Below, piece after piece: positions 8,253 to 15,972 of a stretch of DNA of 51,828 bases. The DNA lies in assembly GCA_003220435.1 (NCBI GenBank), contig QHSL01000087.1:1-51828 (forward strand), read 5' to 3'. The stretch comes from Candidatus Rokuibacteriota bacterium. Lineage in GTDB: Bacteria > Methylomirabilota > Methylomirabilia > Rokubacteriales > CSP1-6. The number at the start of each line of letters is the position of its first letter. Positions within the stretch are counted from its first letter, which is position 1. The notes under the pieces are model-generated. The model was given only the letters and a program-made list of their open reading frames with translations, ran no database searches and was not told the origin of the DNA. A program made the position numbers and the translations under genes.

Positions 8253-8361
8253 GGGGGGCCTCGAAGGGCCCCCCAAGCCCCCCGCGCTCGGACACGCCCC
8301 GGCTTAGCCGGGGCGCGCCTCGACGAGGCGCGCCGGTCTGGGGCCTCGAAGGGCCCCCCAA
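8253..8361. repeat. Intergenic cluster of GC-rich palindromes and a 22-bp direct repeat
   Basis: The gap between the export gene and the dehydratase holds two copies of GGGGCCTCGAAGGGCCCCCC plus AA (8255-8276 and 8340-8361), each itself a hairpin. Between them are two adjoining palindromes: CGCCCCGGC-tta-GCCGGGGCG (8295-8315) and one with arms GCGCGCCTCG (8313-8333). They are stable enough to act as a transcription terminator or RNA stabiliser, although no T-tract follows. The 15-mer GCCGGGGCGCGCCTC (8307-8321) recurs at 44647-44661 beside another intergenic repeat, so this is part of a dispersed repeat family. Confidence 0.85.
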
Positions 8362-8381
8362 AGGCACGCACGCACAACACA

Positions 8382-8819
8382 ATGCGCTATCAATTCGTCG
8401 ACGAGATCGTGTCGCTTGCCCTTGACGGCGTGCCCCGCATCGAAGTGGCCAAGCGCTTCGATGCGGGTGACGACGTCTTCAGCGGCCCGCGCGAGGTCGA
8501 TCGCGTCCCCGAGTCGATGCTGCTCGAGCTGATGGCCATGACCGGCGGACATCTGATCTTTCGTCACCTGGGCCGGAGCCGGTTGCCGCTCCTGCTCAAG
8601 GTGCGGGAGTGCTCGTTCGACTCCACCGCGGTCGCCGGGGAGCCACTGCGCGCCGTGGCCGAGCTGCGCGGCGTGTCCCTCGTGGCCGACGGGACGAGCG
8701 TCGCGGAAACCGACGCTCAGGTGTACCGCGGGAGCGAGCGCCTCGCGCACGCACGGCTCATGTTCGTGTGCGTGAGCGTGCCGGGGGCCGCGCTGGCCGC
8801 CAACGGAGGCGGGGCGTGA
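8382..8819 (+). CDS. FabZ/FabA-like hotdog protein lacking the catalytic His
   Basis: This is a 145-residue hotdog-fold protein of the 3-hydroxyacyl-ACP dehydratase family. It aligns with FabZ from MRYQFVDEIV through the central helix PESMLLELMAMTGGHL to the C-terminal strands. The active-site motif that normally reads HFPGxPVxPG is replaced by VFSGPREVDRVPES, so the catalytic histidine is missing while the glutamate-bearing helix remains. It is probably a non-catalytic dehydratase subunit or an acyl-ACP binding partner. An intact FabZ lies 3 kb downstream. This mirrors the degenerate ketosynthase that follows, whose GTG overlaps this stop (GTGA). No promoter is evident upstream, where a palindrome-rich gap separates it from the export gene. 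Confidence 0.78.
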   Translation: MRYQFVDEIVSLALDGVPRIEVAKRFDAGDDVFSGPREVDRVPESMLLELMAMTGGHLIFRHLGRSRLPLLLKVRECSFDSTAVAGEPLRAVAELRGVSLVADGTSVAETDAQVYRGSERLAHARLMFVCVSVPGAALAANGGGA

Positions 8820-10075
8820 GCGCGCGGAGCGTGGTGCTGACCGGACGCGGGATCGTCTCGCCGCTCGGCGTCGGTGCCGACGTCCACTGGGACGCGCTCT
8901 GCGCCGGCCGCTCCGCGGTCGGCCGGCTCGACCGGCTCGCCGCGCTCGGGCTGCCGGCGTCCCGCGGCGCCGAGGTGACGGCCGACTCCATCCAGCCCGA
9001 GCTGGCGCGGCTGCCGCGCAAGCAGCAGAAGCTCTACAACCGCGCGACGCTCCTCGCGATGCTCGGCGCCGCGCTCGCGATGGACGACGCCGGGCTCGGG
9101 CCCGGGGCCGGCGATCCCGGCCGCTTCGGTGTGCTGCTGGGCGTGAACACGCTCTCGTGGGACTTCCGCGCGATGCTCGAGTACCTGGCGGCGTCCGAGT
9201 CGCGGCAGGCGCCCGGGCGCCTCGACATGACGCTGGCCAACGGTTACTGCATGCGGTCGATCAACCCGCTCGACTTTTCGCTCAAGACACTGCCGAATCT
9301 GGTGGCCGGCCACGTCGCGATCGCGCACGACGCGCAGGGCTTCTGTCGCGCGATGACGGAGGGACACGTGGGCGGTGCGCGCGCGGTGGGCGACGCCTAT
9401 CGCCTCATCGCCGAGGGCGACCTCGACGTGGCGCTCTGCGGCGGCGCCGACGACCAGCTCGAGGAGCTCTTCTTCGCCACGCACTGGGGCGCGGGCGTGA
9501 TGGCGTCCGACGACGGCCGGCCGGGGCTGGTGCCGGGCGAGGGAAGCGGTCTGCTCGTGCTGGAGGCGGCCGAGCGCGCGCGCGCGCGCGGCGCGACGGC
9601 GCACGGCGAGATCGCCGGCTTCGCGGCGAGCGCCGGCGCCGGGCAGCTCGCCGGCGACGAGGAGCCGGCGCGGCTGGCCGAGCGACTGGCGCGGGTGATC
9701 GACGCCGTCCTGGAGGAGTCCGCCGAGACCCCCGACCTCGTGAGCCTTCACGGCGACTCGCTGCCGGCGCACGATGCGGCCGAGCAGGCGGCGCTGGCGC
9801 ACGTGCTCGGCGCGCGCGCGCACGCGACGCCGCGCCTGCGGATGAAGGGGGCCCACGCGGATCTCGGCGCGGCGTCGAGTCCCGTGGAACTCCTGGCTTG
9901 TTCGGCGGCCATCGAGCACGCTACACTGCCGCGTGCCGTCGCAGAATCTCCGTCCTCGCCGCCGTCGACGTTTCGGTGCGCCCTGGTGATCTCGCTCGGA
10001 TTGTTCGGCGAGTGCGCGGCGCTGATCGTGCGGACCCCTCATAGCCGCACTGCGGACCATGGCGCTGCAGATTGA
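8816..10075 (+). CDS. Ketosynthase-fold protein without the active-site Cys (chain-length-factor-like)
   Basis: This is a 419-residue thiolase-fold beta-ketoacyl synthase (RSVVLTGRGIVSPLGVG at the N-terminus, PGLVPGEGSGLLVLE in the middle). The nucleophile elbow that should read (T/S)AC(A/T)S reads TEGHVGG, placing His184 where the Cys should be. The two catalytic histidine motifs remain: SLHGDSLPAHDAAE (H312) and MKGAHADLGAASSPVE (H347). Loss of Cys with both His kept is typical of chain-length factors and decarboxylating KSQ-type subunits, although those usually carry Gln. It probably pairs with the intact FabF encoded at 12720-14036. The GTG start overlaps the previous stop by 4 nt, and its 3' end overlaps the next gene by 17 nt. 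Confidence 0.82.
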   Translation: MSARSVVLTGRGIVSPLGVGADVHWDALCAGRSAVGRLDRLAALGLPASRGAEVTADSIQPELARLPRKQQKLYNRATLLAMLGAALAMDDAGLGPGAGDPGRFGVLLGVNTLSWDFRAMLEYLAASESRQAPGRLDMTLANGYCMRSINPLDFSLKTLPNLVAGHVAIAHDAQGFCRAMTEGHVGGARAVGDAYRLIAEGDLDVALCGGADDQLEELFFATHWGAGVMASDDGRPGLVPGEGSGLLVLEAAERARARGATAHGEIAGFAASAGAGQLAGDEEPARLAERLARVIDAVLEESAETPDLVSLHGDSLPAHDAAEQAALAHVLGARAHATPRLRMKGAHADLGAASSPVELLACSAAIEHATLPRAVAESPSSPPSTFRCALVISLGLFGECAALIVRTPHSRTADHGAAD

Positions 10076-10811
10076 TCTGACCGGTCGGGTGGCCCTCGTC
10101 ACCGGTGCGTCGCGCGGAATCGGCCGGGCGATCGCGGCGGCGCTCGCGCGCGCCGGAGCGACCGTCTGCATCAACTATCGCCAGCAACACGAGCGAGCCA
10201 AGGAGACGCTGCTGGCGATCGAGGCGGCGGGCGGCCACGCGTTCGTGCACCAGGCCGACGTGAGTGTCCGCCGCCAGGCCGGCGAGCTGATCGAGGCCGT
10301 CGTCGCCCGCGCCGGACATCTCGATATCCTCGTCAACAACGCGGGCATCACCCGCGAGGGACTGTTTCTCGAGATGTCGGACGACGAATGGACATCGGTG
10401 CTCAAAACCAATCTCGACGGCGTCTACCACTGCGCGCGACTGGGCGCGCACCACATGCTCCGGCGCGGCTGGGGCCGGATCATCAACGTGAGCTCGGTGC
10501 TGGTGTCGCGGGCCGGCCGCGGTCAGGTGAACTACGCGGCCTCCAAGGGCGGCGTCAACGCCCTCACCGGCGCGCTCGCCAGCGAGCTGGCGCCCCGCGG
10601 CGTGACGGTGAACGCGATCGCGCCGGGGCTGATCGAGACCGACATGAGTCGCCCGTTCATCGCCGCGACCGCCTCGCGGATCCGCGAGTGGGTCCCGATG
10701 CGACGCGTGGGCCGACCCGAGGAGGTGGCGGCGCTCGCCGTGTTCCTGGCGTCGGAGGAAGCGAGCTACATCACCGGCCAGGTCATCGCCGTGGACGGCG
10801 GCATCGGCTGA
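10059..10811 (+). CDS. fabG: 3-oxoacyl-ACP reductase
   Basis: This is a 250-residue short-chain dehydrogenase matching FabG over its whole length. It has the TGASRGIG NADPH loop (15-22), NNAG (93-96), the catalytic Ser in INVSSVLVSRAG, Y159 and K163 in YAASK (YxxxK spacing), and the C-terminal VDGGIG. It reduces 3-oxoacyl-ACP to 3-hydroxyacyl-ACP. It overlaps the 3' end of the ketosynthase-like gene by 17 nt and is followed after 26 nt by the carrier-protein gene. The context indicates a pathway-specific FabG, not the housekeeping one. Confidence 0.92.
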   Translation: MALQIDLTGRVALVTGASRGIGRAIAAALARAGATVCINYRQQHERAKETLLAIEAAGGHAFVHQADVSVRRQAGELIEAVVARAGHLDILVNNAGITREGLFLEMSDDEWTSVLKTNLDGVYHCARLGAHHMLRRGWGRIINVSSVLVSRAGRGQVNYAASKGGVNALTGALASELAPRGVTVNAIAPGLIETDMSRPFIAATASRIREWVPMRRVGRPEEVAALAVFLASEEASYITGQVIAVDGGIG

Positions 10812-10837
10812 AGGCTATGTGAGGAGGGCGCGAACGC

Positions 10838-11446
10838 ATGGAGCCGGACACCCTGAAGATCTGGACCCGATCCGAGGTGCACGTGAGCGTCGGCAAGATG
10901 ATCGTCGAGTCTCTGGGCGTCGACGAGGGAAAGGTCACCGACGACGCCGCGCTCGTGCGCGACCTCGGCGCCGAGTCGATCGACTTCCTCGACATGAGCT
11001 TCAAGTGCCAGCAGATCTTCGGGGTCGACCTGCCGATGCGCCTCATCCAGGACCGCCGGATCGAGTGGCGCGATCTGACCGTGCTGGCGAAGGTCATCGA
11101 GGCGCGGCACGGCGTCCGGGTGCCGGCCGAGGAGCTGCGGACGGTGGCGCCGGCGACCGCCGCCGCCGTCCTCGCGCACGTGGCGGCCAAGCACGGCGTG
11201 CGCCGCGTCGAGGGCGACGAGCGCGCGCTCGTGCGCGAGCTGGTCCGGCGCATCCTCGACGATCTGGCCGCGACGCCGCTCGATCTCTCGGGTCTCACCG
11301 TCGAAGACCTCGCCGGCTACCTCGACGGCGGCCTCCATGCGCCGGGAGCGCTCGACGCGGTGATGAACCGCTTCACGGTGCGTGCCGTCGGCGAGTACAT
11401 CGTGACGCAGCTCGCGCGCGCCGGGCGGCTCGCGCCCGGAGCCTGA
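10838..11446 (+). CDS. Acyl carrier protein with long C-terminal extension
   Basis: This is a 202-residue protein whose first 80 residues form an acyl carrier domain. DLGAESIDFLDM carries the phosphopantetheine-attachment serine S47, and acidic helices follow. ACPs are usually about 80 residues; this one has roughly 120 more. The extension ends in a helical stretch (ERALVRELVRRILDDLA ... VRAVGEYIVTQLARAG) that could be a second, Ser-less carrier-like fold or a docking domain. It should carry the acyl chain between the KS, KR, DH and ER enzymes encoded on both sides. The ATG follows GAGGAGGGCG at suitable spacing. Confidence 0.85.
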   Translation: MEPDTLKIWTRSEVHVSVGKMIVESLGVDEGKVTDDAALVRDLGAESIDFLDMSFKCQQIFGVDLPMRLIQDRRIEWRDLTVLAKVIEARHGVRVPAEELRTVAPATAAAVLAHVAAKHGVRRVEGDERALVRELVRRILDDLAATPLDLSGLTVEDLAGYLDGGLHAPGALDAVMNRFTVRAVGEYIVTQLARAGRLAPGA

Positions 11447-11490
11447 GGGAGCCTCGCGCTCAGGCGCCCGCCGGGGCGCCGTCGATCCCG

Positions 11491-11997
11491 ATGCGCTTCG
11501 TATTCGTCGATCGTATCGTCGGCGCCGATCCCGGGCGGCGCATCGAGACGCTGAAGAACGTCAGCGCCAACGAGGACGTGTTCGCCGATCACTTTCCGGG
11601 CTACCCGGTGTTCCCGGGAGCGCTCGTCGTGGAAAGCTTCGCGCAAGCGTGCCAGCTCCTGATCGCCATGAGTCATGACTTCGCCGAGATCGGCCGGCTC
11701 GAGCGCCTCTCGCGCGTCGCGTTCGCCCGGCCGATTCGCCCGGGTGACCAGCTGCGGATCCGGTGCGAGCGGCGGACCGGGGGTGACGCGTGGGCGCTCG
11801 ACGCCACCGCCACCGTCGACGGCGTCCGCGTCGCGGCGGCCGTGCTCGAGTACACGCTCGAGCGGTCGGCGCCGGGCACCGGCGCCGCGCGGCAGGCCGA
11901 ACGGCTCCGCGTCCTCCAGCGCGAGCTCGAGCCGGCGTCACTCGCGCTGGCGCCGCGAGGCAGCGCCGCGGCGGCGCCCGGTGGCGTCGATGAGTGA
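11491..11997 (+). CDS. fabZ: 3-hydroxyacyl-ACP dehydratase, catalytically intact
   Basis: This is a 168-residue hotdog dehydratase. The FabZ signature HFPGYPVFPGALVVESFAQ is complete, with catalytic His34 and Glu48, so it should dehydrate 3-hydroxyacyl-ACP to trans-2-enoyl-ACP. A tail of about 40 residues rich in Arg, Ala and Pro follows the domain. The ATG at 11491 is chosen because the family N-terminus (MRFVFVDRIV) begins there. No strong ribosome site precedes it, so reinitiation from the carrier gene (44 nt gap) is possible. The 3' end overlaps the next gene by 8 nt. It is the functional counterpart of the His-less homologue at 8382-8819. Confidence 0.9.
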   Translation: MRFVFVDRIVGADPGRRIETLKNVSANEDVFADHFPGYPVFPGALVVESFAQACQLLIAMSHDFAEIGRLERLSRVAFARPIRPGDQLRIRCERRTGGDAWALDATATVDGVRVAAAVLEYTLERSAPGTGAARQAERLRVLQRELEPASLALAPRGSAAAAPGGVDE

Positions 11998-12742
11998 CCC
12001 GGCGCCGCGCCAGGTGCTGGTGACCGGCGGCGGCCGCGGCATCGGGCGGGCGATCGCGCTGCGCTTCGCCGAATCGGGCGCCCACGTGTTCGTGAACTTC
12101 TTCGTGAACCGCGAGGCGGCCGAGAAGACCGCGCGCGACGTCGAGCTCCGCGGTGGCACGGCGCAGCTGCTCCAGGCCGACCTCAAGGAGCCGGAAGAGA
12201 TCCGCAAGCTGATGGCGGAGGTCGAGCGCCGGGCCGGGCGCCTCGACGTCCTGGTGAGCAACGCCGCGTCGGGCGTCCTCCGCAGCGGGCTCGAGCTCTC
12301 GCCGAAGCAATGGGACTGGGTCCTGGCGACCAACGCGCGCGCGCTGCTGGTGCTCGCCCAGGATGCGGCGCGCCTCATGACCGCCGGCGGGCGCATCATC
12401 GCGCTGTCGAGCCTGGGAAGCCAGCGCGTCATCCCAGGCTACGCCGCGATCGGCGTCTCGAAGGCGGCGCTCGAGGCCCTCACGCGGTACCTCGCCGCCG
12501 AGCTGGCCCCGAAGAGGATCACCGTCAACACGGTCTCGGCCGGCGCGGTGGGCACGGACGTGTGGCAGGCGATGCCCGATGGGGGCGCGGCGCTCGAGGC
12601 GATCCGCGAGCGCACGCCCGGCGGTGCGCTGGTCACGCCCGAGGAGGTCGCCGACGTGGTGTTCTTCCTTGCGAGCCCGGCCGCGCGGGCGATCCAGGGT
12701 CAGGTCCTCACGGTGGACGGTGGCTACTCGCTCCTCGCCTGA
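11990..12742 (+). CDS. fabL: Enoyl-ACP reductase, FabL type
   Basis: This is a 250-residue SDR protein that fits the FabL group of NADPH-dependent enoyl-ACP reductases better than FabG. Evidence includes TGGGRGIG (12-19), SNAASGVLRSGLELSPKQWDW in place of the FabG NNAG region, ALSSLGSQR, and above all Y151 and K158 in a Tyr-x6-Lys arrangement instead of Tyr-x3-Lys. I recall the same residue numbers for Bacillus FabL. The stretch VSKAALEALTRYLAAELAPK is also FabL-like. It should saturate the enoyl-ACP, so the pathway product is a saturated or mostly saturated chain and not a polyene. The ATG overlaps the FabZ stop, and its 3' end overlaps the next gene. Confidence 0.85.
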   Translation: MSDPAPRQVLVTGGGRGIGRAIALRFAESGAHVFVNFFVNREAAEKTARDVELRGGTAQLLQADLKEPEEIRKLMAEVERRAGRLDVLVSNAASGVLRSGLELSPKQWDWVLATNARALLVLAQDAARLMTAGGRIIALSSLGSQRVIPGYAAIGVSKAALEALTRYLAAELAPKRITVNTVSAGAVGTDVWQAMPDGGAALEAIRERTPGGALVTPEEVADVVFFLASPAARAIQGQVLTVDGGYSLLA

Positions 12743-14036
12743 GCCCGACGCGCGCCGGCGCGTAGTCGTGACCGGCCTCGACGTCGTGACGCCCATCGGG
12801 GCCGACCTGGACGGGTTCTGGAAGAGTGCGCTCGCGGGCGTCTCGGGGGTCAAGCGCATCGCCCACTTCGACCCCGAGGGGCTGCCGACGCAGATCGCCG
12901 CCGCGCTCGACGACCGTACGCTGATCGAGGAGTTTCGGTCCGAGGCGGCCCTCGATCCGCTGGAGCCGCGCGGGGTGGTCGTGGGCGTGCGCGCCGCGCG
13001 CGGCGCCGTCGCCCGCGCCGGGGCCCGCGAGCCGCTCGCCTCCGTCCGGGCGGGCGTGTTCGTGGGCACGAGCGGCGAGCGCCACGATCTGCGGACTCTG
13101 GGGGACATCGCGTACGCGAGCCGGCCGGCCGGCGCGCTCCTGACACCGGCCGGGTTCATCAAGGAGTTCGCGCGTCGCGCGGCGGCGGGGCGCTTCTACC
13201 GGATCTGGCCCCAGTACCTCGCCTCGCGGCTGGCGGCGCGCTTCGCGATCGCAGGCCCGACCGCGACGATCCAGACCGCTTGCACCTCGTCGGCCCAGGC
13301 CATCGGCGAAGCGTACCGGGCGATCCGCCGCGGCGAGATCGACGTGGCGCTGGCCGGGGGCGCCGAGTGCATCGTCTCGCCGATCGAGGTGCAGCTCTTC
13401 TGCCTGCTCGGCGTGATGTCGCGCCAGAACGGCGCCCCCGCAACGGCGAGCCGTCCCTTCGACGCGCGCCGCGACGGCTTCGTGATGGGCGAGGGCGCCG
13501 GATTCCTGCTCCTCGAGGATGCCGAGCACGCGCGGCGCCGGGGCGCCCCGGCCGTCGCCGAGCTCGCGGGCTACGGGACGACGTGCGACGCCTACCGCGT
13601 CACCGACGAGGCGCCGGACGGCCGCGGGGCGATCGGCGCGATGCGCCGCGCCCTCGACGACGCGGGCCTGGGCCCTGCGGACGTGGACTACGTCAACGCC
13701 CACGGCACCTCGACCCCGATGAACGACCGGGTCGAGACCGCCGCGATCAAGACCGTGTTCGGCGCCGAGGCGGCGCGCCTGCTGGTGAGCTCGACCAAGT
13801 CCATGATCGGTCACACGATCTCGGCCGCCGGCGCCATCGAGCTGGCGACCACGATCCTGGCCGTCCGCGATCAGATCGCGCCGCCAACGATCAACTATCG
13901 CGTGCCCGACCCGGAGTGCGACCTGCGCTACGTGCCCAACGTGCCGGCGCCGGCGCGCATCCGGGCGGCGATCTCGAACTCGTTCGGCTTCGGCGGCCAC
14001 AACGACTGTCTGCTCGTGCGGGAGATCGAGCGCTGA
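12720..14036 (+). CDS. fabF: Beta-ketoacyl-ACP synthase II, catalytically intact
   Basis: This is a 438-residue condensing enzyme from a GTG at 12720. The full triad is present: C188 in QTACTSSAQA, H328 in NAHGTSTPMND and H365 in SMIGHTISAAGAIE, with the C-terminal NSFGFGGHND loop. It elongates acyl-ACP with malonyl-ACP. The start is inferred from the frame: GTG at 12720 overlaps the FabL stop by 23 nt and gives a short tail before RRVVVTGLDVVTPIG. It is probably the active partner of the Cys-less ketosynthase at 8816-10075 in a KS/chain-length-factor pair. Its stop overlaps the glycosyltransferase start. Confidence 0.9.
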   Translation: MATRSSPEPDARRRVVVTGLDVVTPIGADLDGFWKSALAGVSGVKRIAHFDPEGLPTQIAAALDDRTLIEEFRSEAALDPLEPRGVVVGVRAARGAVARAGAREPLASVRAGVFVGTSGERHDLRTLGDIAYASRPAGALLTPAGFIKEFARRAAAGRFYRIWPQYLASRLAARFAIAGPTATIQTACTSSAQAIGEAYRAIRRGEIDVALAGGAECIVSPIEVQLFCLLGVMSRQNGAPATASRPFDARRDGFVMGEGAGFLLLEDAEHARRRGAPAVAELAGYGTTCDAYRVTDEAPDGRGAIGAMRRALDDAGLGPADVDYVNAHGTSTPMNDRVETAAIKTVFGAEAARLLVSSTKSMIGHTISAAGAIELATTILAVRDQIAPPTINYRVPDPECDLRYVPNVPAPARIRAAISNSFGFGGHNDCLLVREIER

Positions 14037-14968
14037 GCGACGCGACGCGACCCACCCTGTCGGTCGTGGTCCCCGTCTTCGACGAGGCGCCGAGCCTCGT
14101 CGATCTCCACCATCGCCTCACGCTCGCGCTCAAGGGGATCGGGCAGACGTACGAGGTCATCTTCGTCGACGACGGCAGCCGCGACGGATCGGCGGACATC
14201 CTGCGCGCGCTGCACGCCCAGGACCCCGCGATCCGAATGATCCGGTTCAACCGCAACTACGGCCAGCACGCGGCGGTGTTCGCGGGCATGGAGCGCGCGC
14301 GGGGCGACGTCGTCGTCACGCTGGACGCCGACCTCCAGAACCCGCCGGAGGAGATCCCGCGCCTGCTGCAGGCGCTCACCGACGGCGTCGATGTCGTCGG
14401 CGGCCGGCGCGTGGGCCGTCACGATTCGTGGGGGCGGCGGGCGGCGTCGTGGGTCGTCAACCGTGTGACGTCCGCGGTCGTCGGCGTCCGGCAGCGCGAC
14501 TACGGCTGCATGCTGAGAGCCTACCGGCGCACGGTGGTCGATCAGATCCTGGCGTGTCAGGGCGTGTCCCAGTTCATTCCGGCGCTCGCGGCCAGCTTCG
14601 CGGCGTCGGTCAGCGAGATCCCGATCGGTCACGCCGCGCGGGAGCACGGGCGCTCGCGCTACGGGCTCTTTCGGCTGCTCCGGCTCAACTTCGATTTGCT
14701 GACCGGGTTCTCGCTGCTCCCGATCCAGCTCGTGAGCCTCATCGGGATCCTCGTGTCGCTCCTGGGTCTCGGCTTCGGCGCGTTCCTGGGGCTGCGCCGC
14801 CTCCTGATCGGACCCGAGGTCCAGGGGGTGTTCACGCTGTTCGCGATCCTGTTCTTCTTCGTCGGCCTCCAGATCCTCGCGCTGGGGCTGATCGGCGAGT
14901 ACGTCGGCCGCATCTACCAGGAGGTCCGGCGGCGGCCGCGCTACGTGATCAGCGAGGTGCTCGAGTGA
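14033..14968 (+). CDS. ArnC-like polyprenyl-phosphate glycosyltransferase (GT2)
   Basis: This is a membrane-anchored family-2 glycosyltransferase of about 311 residues. It shows SVVVPVFDEAPSL at the N-terminus, FVDDGSRDGS, the metal-binding VTLDADLQNPPEE (D98, D100), and HGRSRYGLFRLLRL. Two C-terminal membrane helices follow (about 226-256 and 265-290) with IGEYVGRIYQEVRRRPRY. This architecture is that of ArnC and dolichol/undecaprenyl-phosphate sugar transferases; ArnC moves 4-formamido-arabinose to undecaprenyl phosphate. There is no ATG or GTG in a sensible place: the frame fits a CTG at 14033 sharing TGA with fabF, preceded by GGGAGA. Neighbouring formyltransferase, decarboxylase-like and ArnD genes support an ArnC role. 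Confidence 0.88.
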   Translation: MSDATRPTLSVVVPVFDEAPSLVDLHHRLTLALKGIGQTYEVIFVDDGSRDGSADILRALHAQDPAIRMIRFNRNYGQHAAVFAGMERARGDVVVTLDADLQNPPEEIPRLLQALTDGVDVVGGRRVGRHDSWGRRAASWVVNRVTSAVVGVRQRDYGCMLRAYRRTVVDQILACQGVSQFIPALAASFAASVSEIPIGHAAREHGRSRYGLFRLLRLNFDLLTGFSLLPIQLVSLIGILVSLLGLGFGAFLGLRRLLIGPEVQGVFTLFAILFFFVGLQILALGLIGEYVGRIYQEVRRRPRYVISEVLE

Positions 14969-15972
14969 GCCGCGCGCGCGCAGTGCGCGCCGCAGGCCGT
15001 CGCGGGGCTGGGGCCCCGCCGGCCGAGGCGCGGCTAAGAACGGTCGTGTTCGCATACCACACGATCGGCGCCCGGGCGCTCGAGGCGCTGCTCGCGCGAA
15101 GGGAAGACGTGATCGCCGTCGTCACCCACGCCGACGATCCCGGCGAGGGCGACTGGTTCGAGTCGGTCGCCGGGCTCGCGCGCGCGCACCGTCTGCCGTG
15201 CCTGACGCCGTCCTCGCCGAATCGCCCCGAGCTCATCGACGCGCTGCGACCGCTCGCTCCCGACCTCCTCCTGTCCGTCTGGTATCGGCGGCTCCTGGGC
15301 CCTGCGCTCCTGGCGCTGCCCCGCGTGGCCGCGCTCAACCTGCACGGCTCGCTCTTGCCCAGGTATCGCGGGCGCGCGCCGCTCAACTGGGTGCTGGTGA
15401 ACGGCGAGGAGCGCACCGGGGTCACGCTCCACCACATGAACGAAGCGGCCGACGCCGGAGACATCGTGGCGCAGCGGCCGATCGACATCGCGCCCGACGA
15501 CACGGCCCTGACCCTGTATCAGCGGATGGTGAAGGAGGGCGTGGATCTCCTGCTGGAGACGTTGCCCGCGGTAGTCGCCGGCACCGCGCCGCGCGTGCCC
15601 CAGGATCACGCGCGCGCGACGACAGTGGGGCGCCGGCGTCCCGAGGACGGTCGCATCGAGTGGACGTGGCCGGCCGTGCGGATCGCGAACATGATCCGCG
15701 CCGTCACGCATCCGTTCCCCGGCGCCTTCGCGGGCGACGGGAGCGCGCGCCTCTGGCTGTGGGCCGGGTCGCCCCTGCCAGAGGCTCCGCACGCAGCACT
15801 CCCCGGCACGCTCCTCGAGATCGTCGCCGGTCGCGGCGTCACGGTGGCCACCGGCGTCGGCGCGCTGCTACTCACCCGTGTCCAGAGCGGAGGCGGCGCC
15901 GAGGAGCCCGCCGACGCATGGGCTACCTACCGGCGTCTGCGCCCGGGCATGCGCCTGACGGAGGTCGCGTGA
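14965..15972 (+). CDS. ArnA-type UDP-aminosugar formyltransferase (stand-alone)
   Basis: This matches the N-terminal formyltransferase domain of ArnA closely: TVVFAYHTIGARALEALL, the catalytic Asn/His in LNLHGSLLPRYRGRAPLNWV, and the Asp in ADAGDIVAQRPIDIAPDD. It should transfer a formyl group from N10-formyltetrahydrofolate to the amino group of a UDP-4-aminosugar. In Enterobacteria this domain is fused to the decarboxylase; here the two are separate adjacent genes (GTGA overlap). The GTG at 14965 overlaps the previous stop, but the first 25 or so codons run through a 50-bp dispersed repeat and encode an Ala/Arg-rich stretch that the family lacks. The true start may therefore be nearer 15040. 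About 310-335 residues. Confidence 0.9.
   Translation: MSRARAVRAAGRRGAGAPPAEARLRTVVFAYHTIGARALEALLARREDVIAVVTHADDPGEGDWFESVAGLARAHRLPCLTPSSPNRPELIDALRPLAPDLLLSVWYRRLLGPALLALPRVAALNLHGSLLPRYRGRAPLNWVLVNGEERTGVTLHHMNEAADAGDIVAQRPIDIAPDDTALTLYQRMVKEGVDLLLETLPAVVAGTAPRVPQDHARATTVGRRRPEDGRIEWTWPAVRIANMIRAVTHPFPGAFAGDGSARLWLWAGSPLPEAPHAALPGTLLEIVAGRGVTVATGVGALLLTRVQSGGGAEEPADAWATYRRLRPGMRLTEVA
14983..15032. repeat. Dispersed 50-bp GC-rich palindromic repeat, copy 1
   Basis: This 50-bp sequence matches 44608-44657 at 48 of 50 positions in the same orientation. It contains the hairpin GCGGGGC-TGGG-GCCCCGC. Here it lies at the junction of the glycosyltransferase and formyltransferase genes and would be translated if the GTG at 14965 is used. 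The other copy is clearly intergenic (rpmI-rplT). Confidence 0.92.

Noticed and set aside
6260-8380. Long open frame antisense to the polysaccharide export gene
   Set aside because: It is the mirror of a well-supported gene; the product has no family features and an extreme Arg/Asp/Leu composition.
8382-14036. Aryl polyene biosynthesis cluster
   Set aside because: The paired degenerate and intact KS and DH recall aryl polyene clusters, but an enoyl reductase is present and no ammonia-lyase or aryl starter gene is seen. The chain should be saturated.
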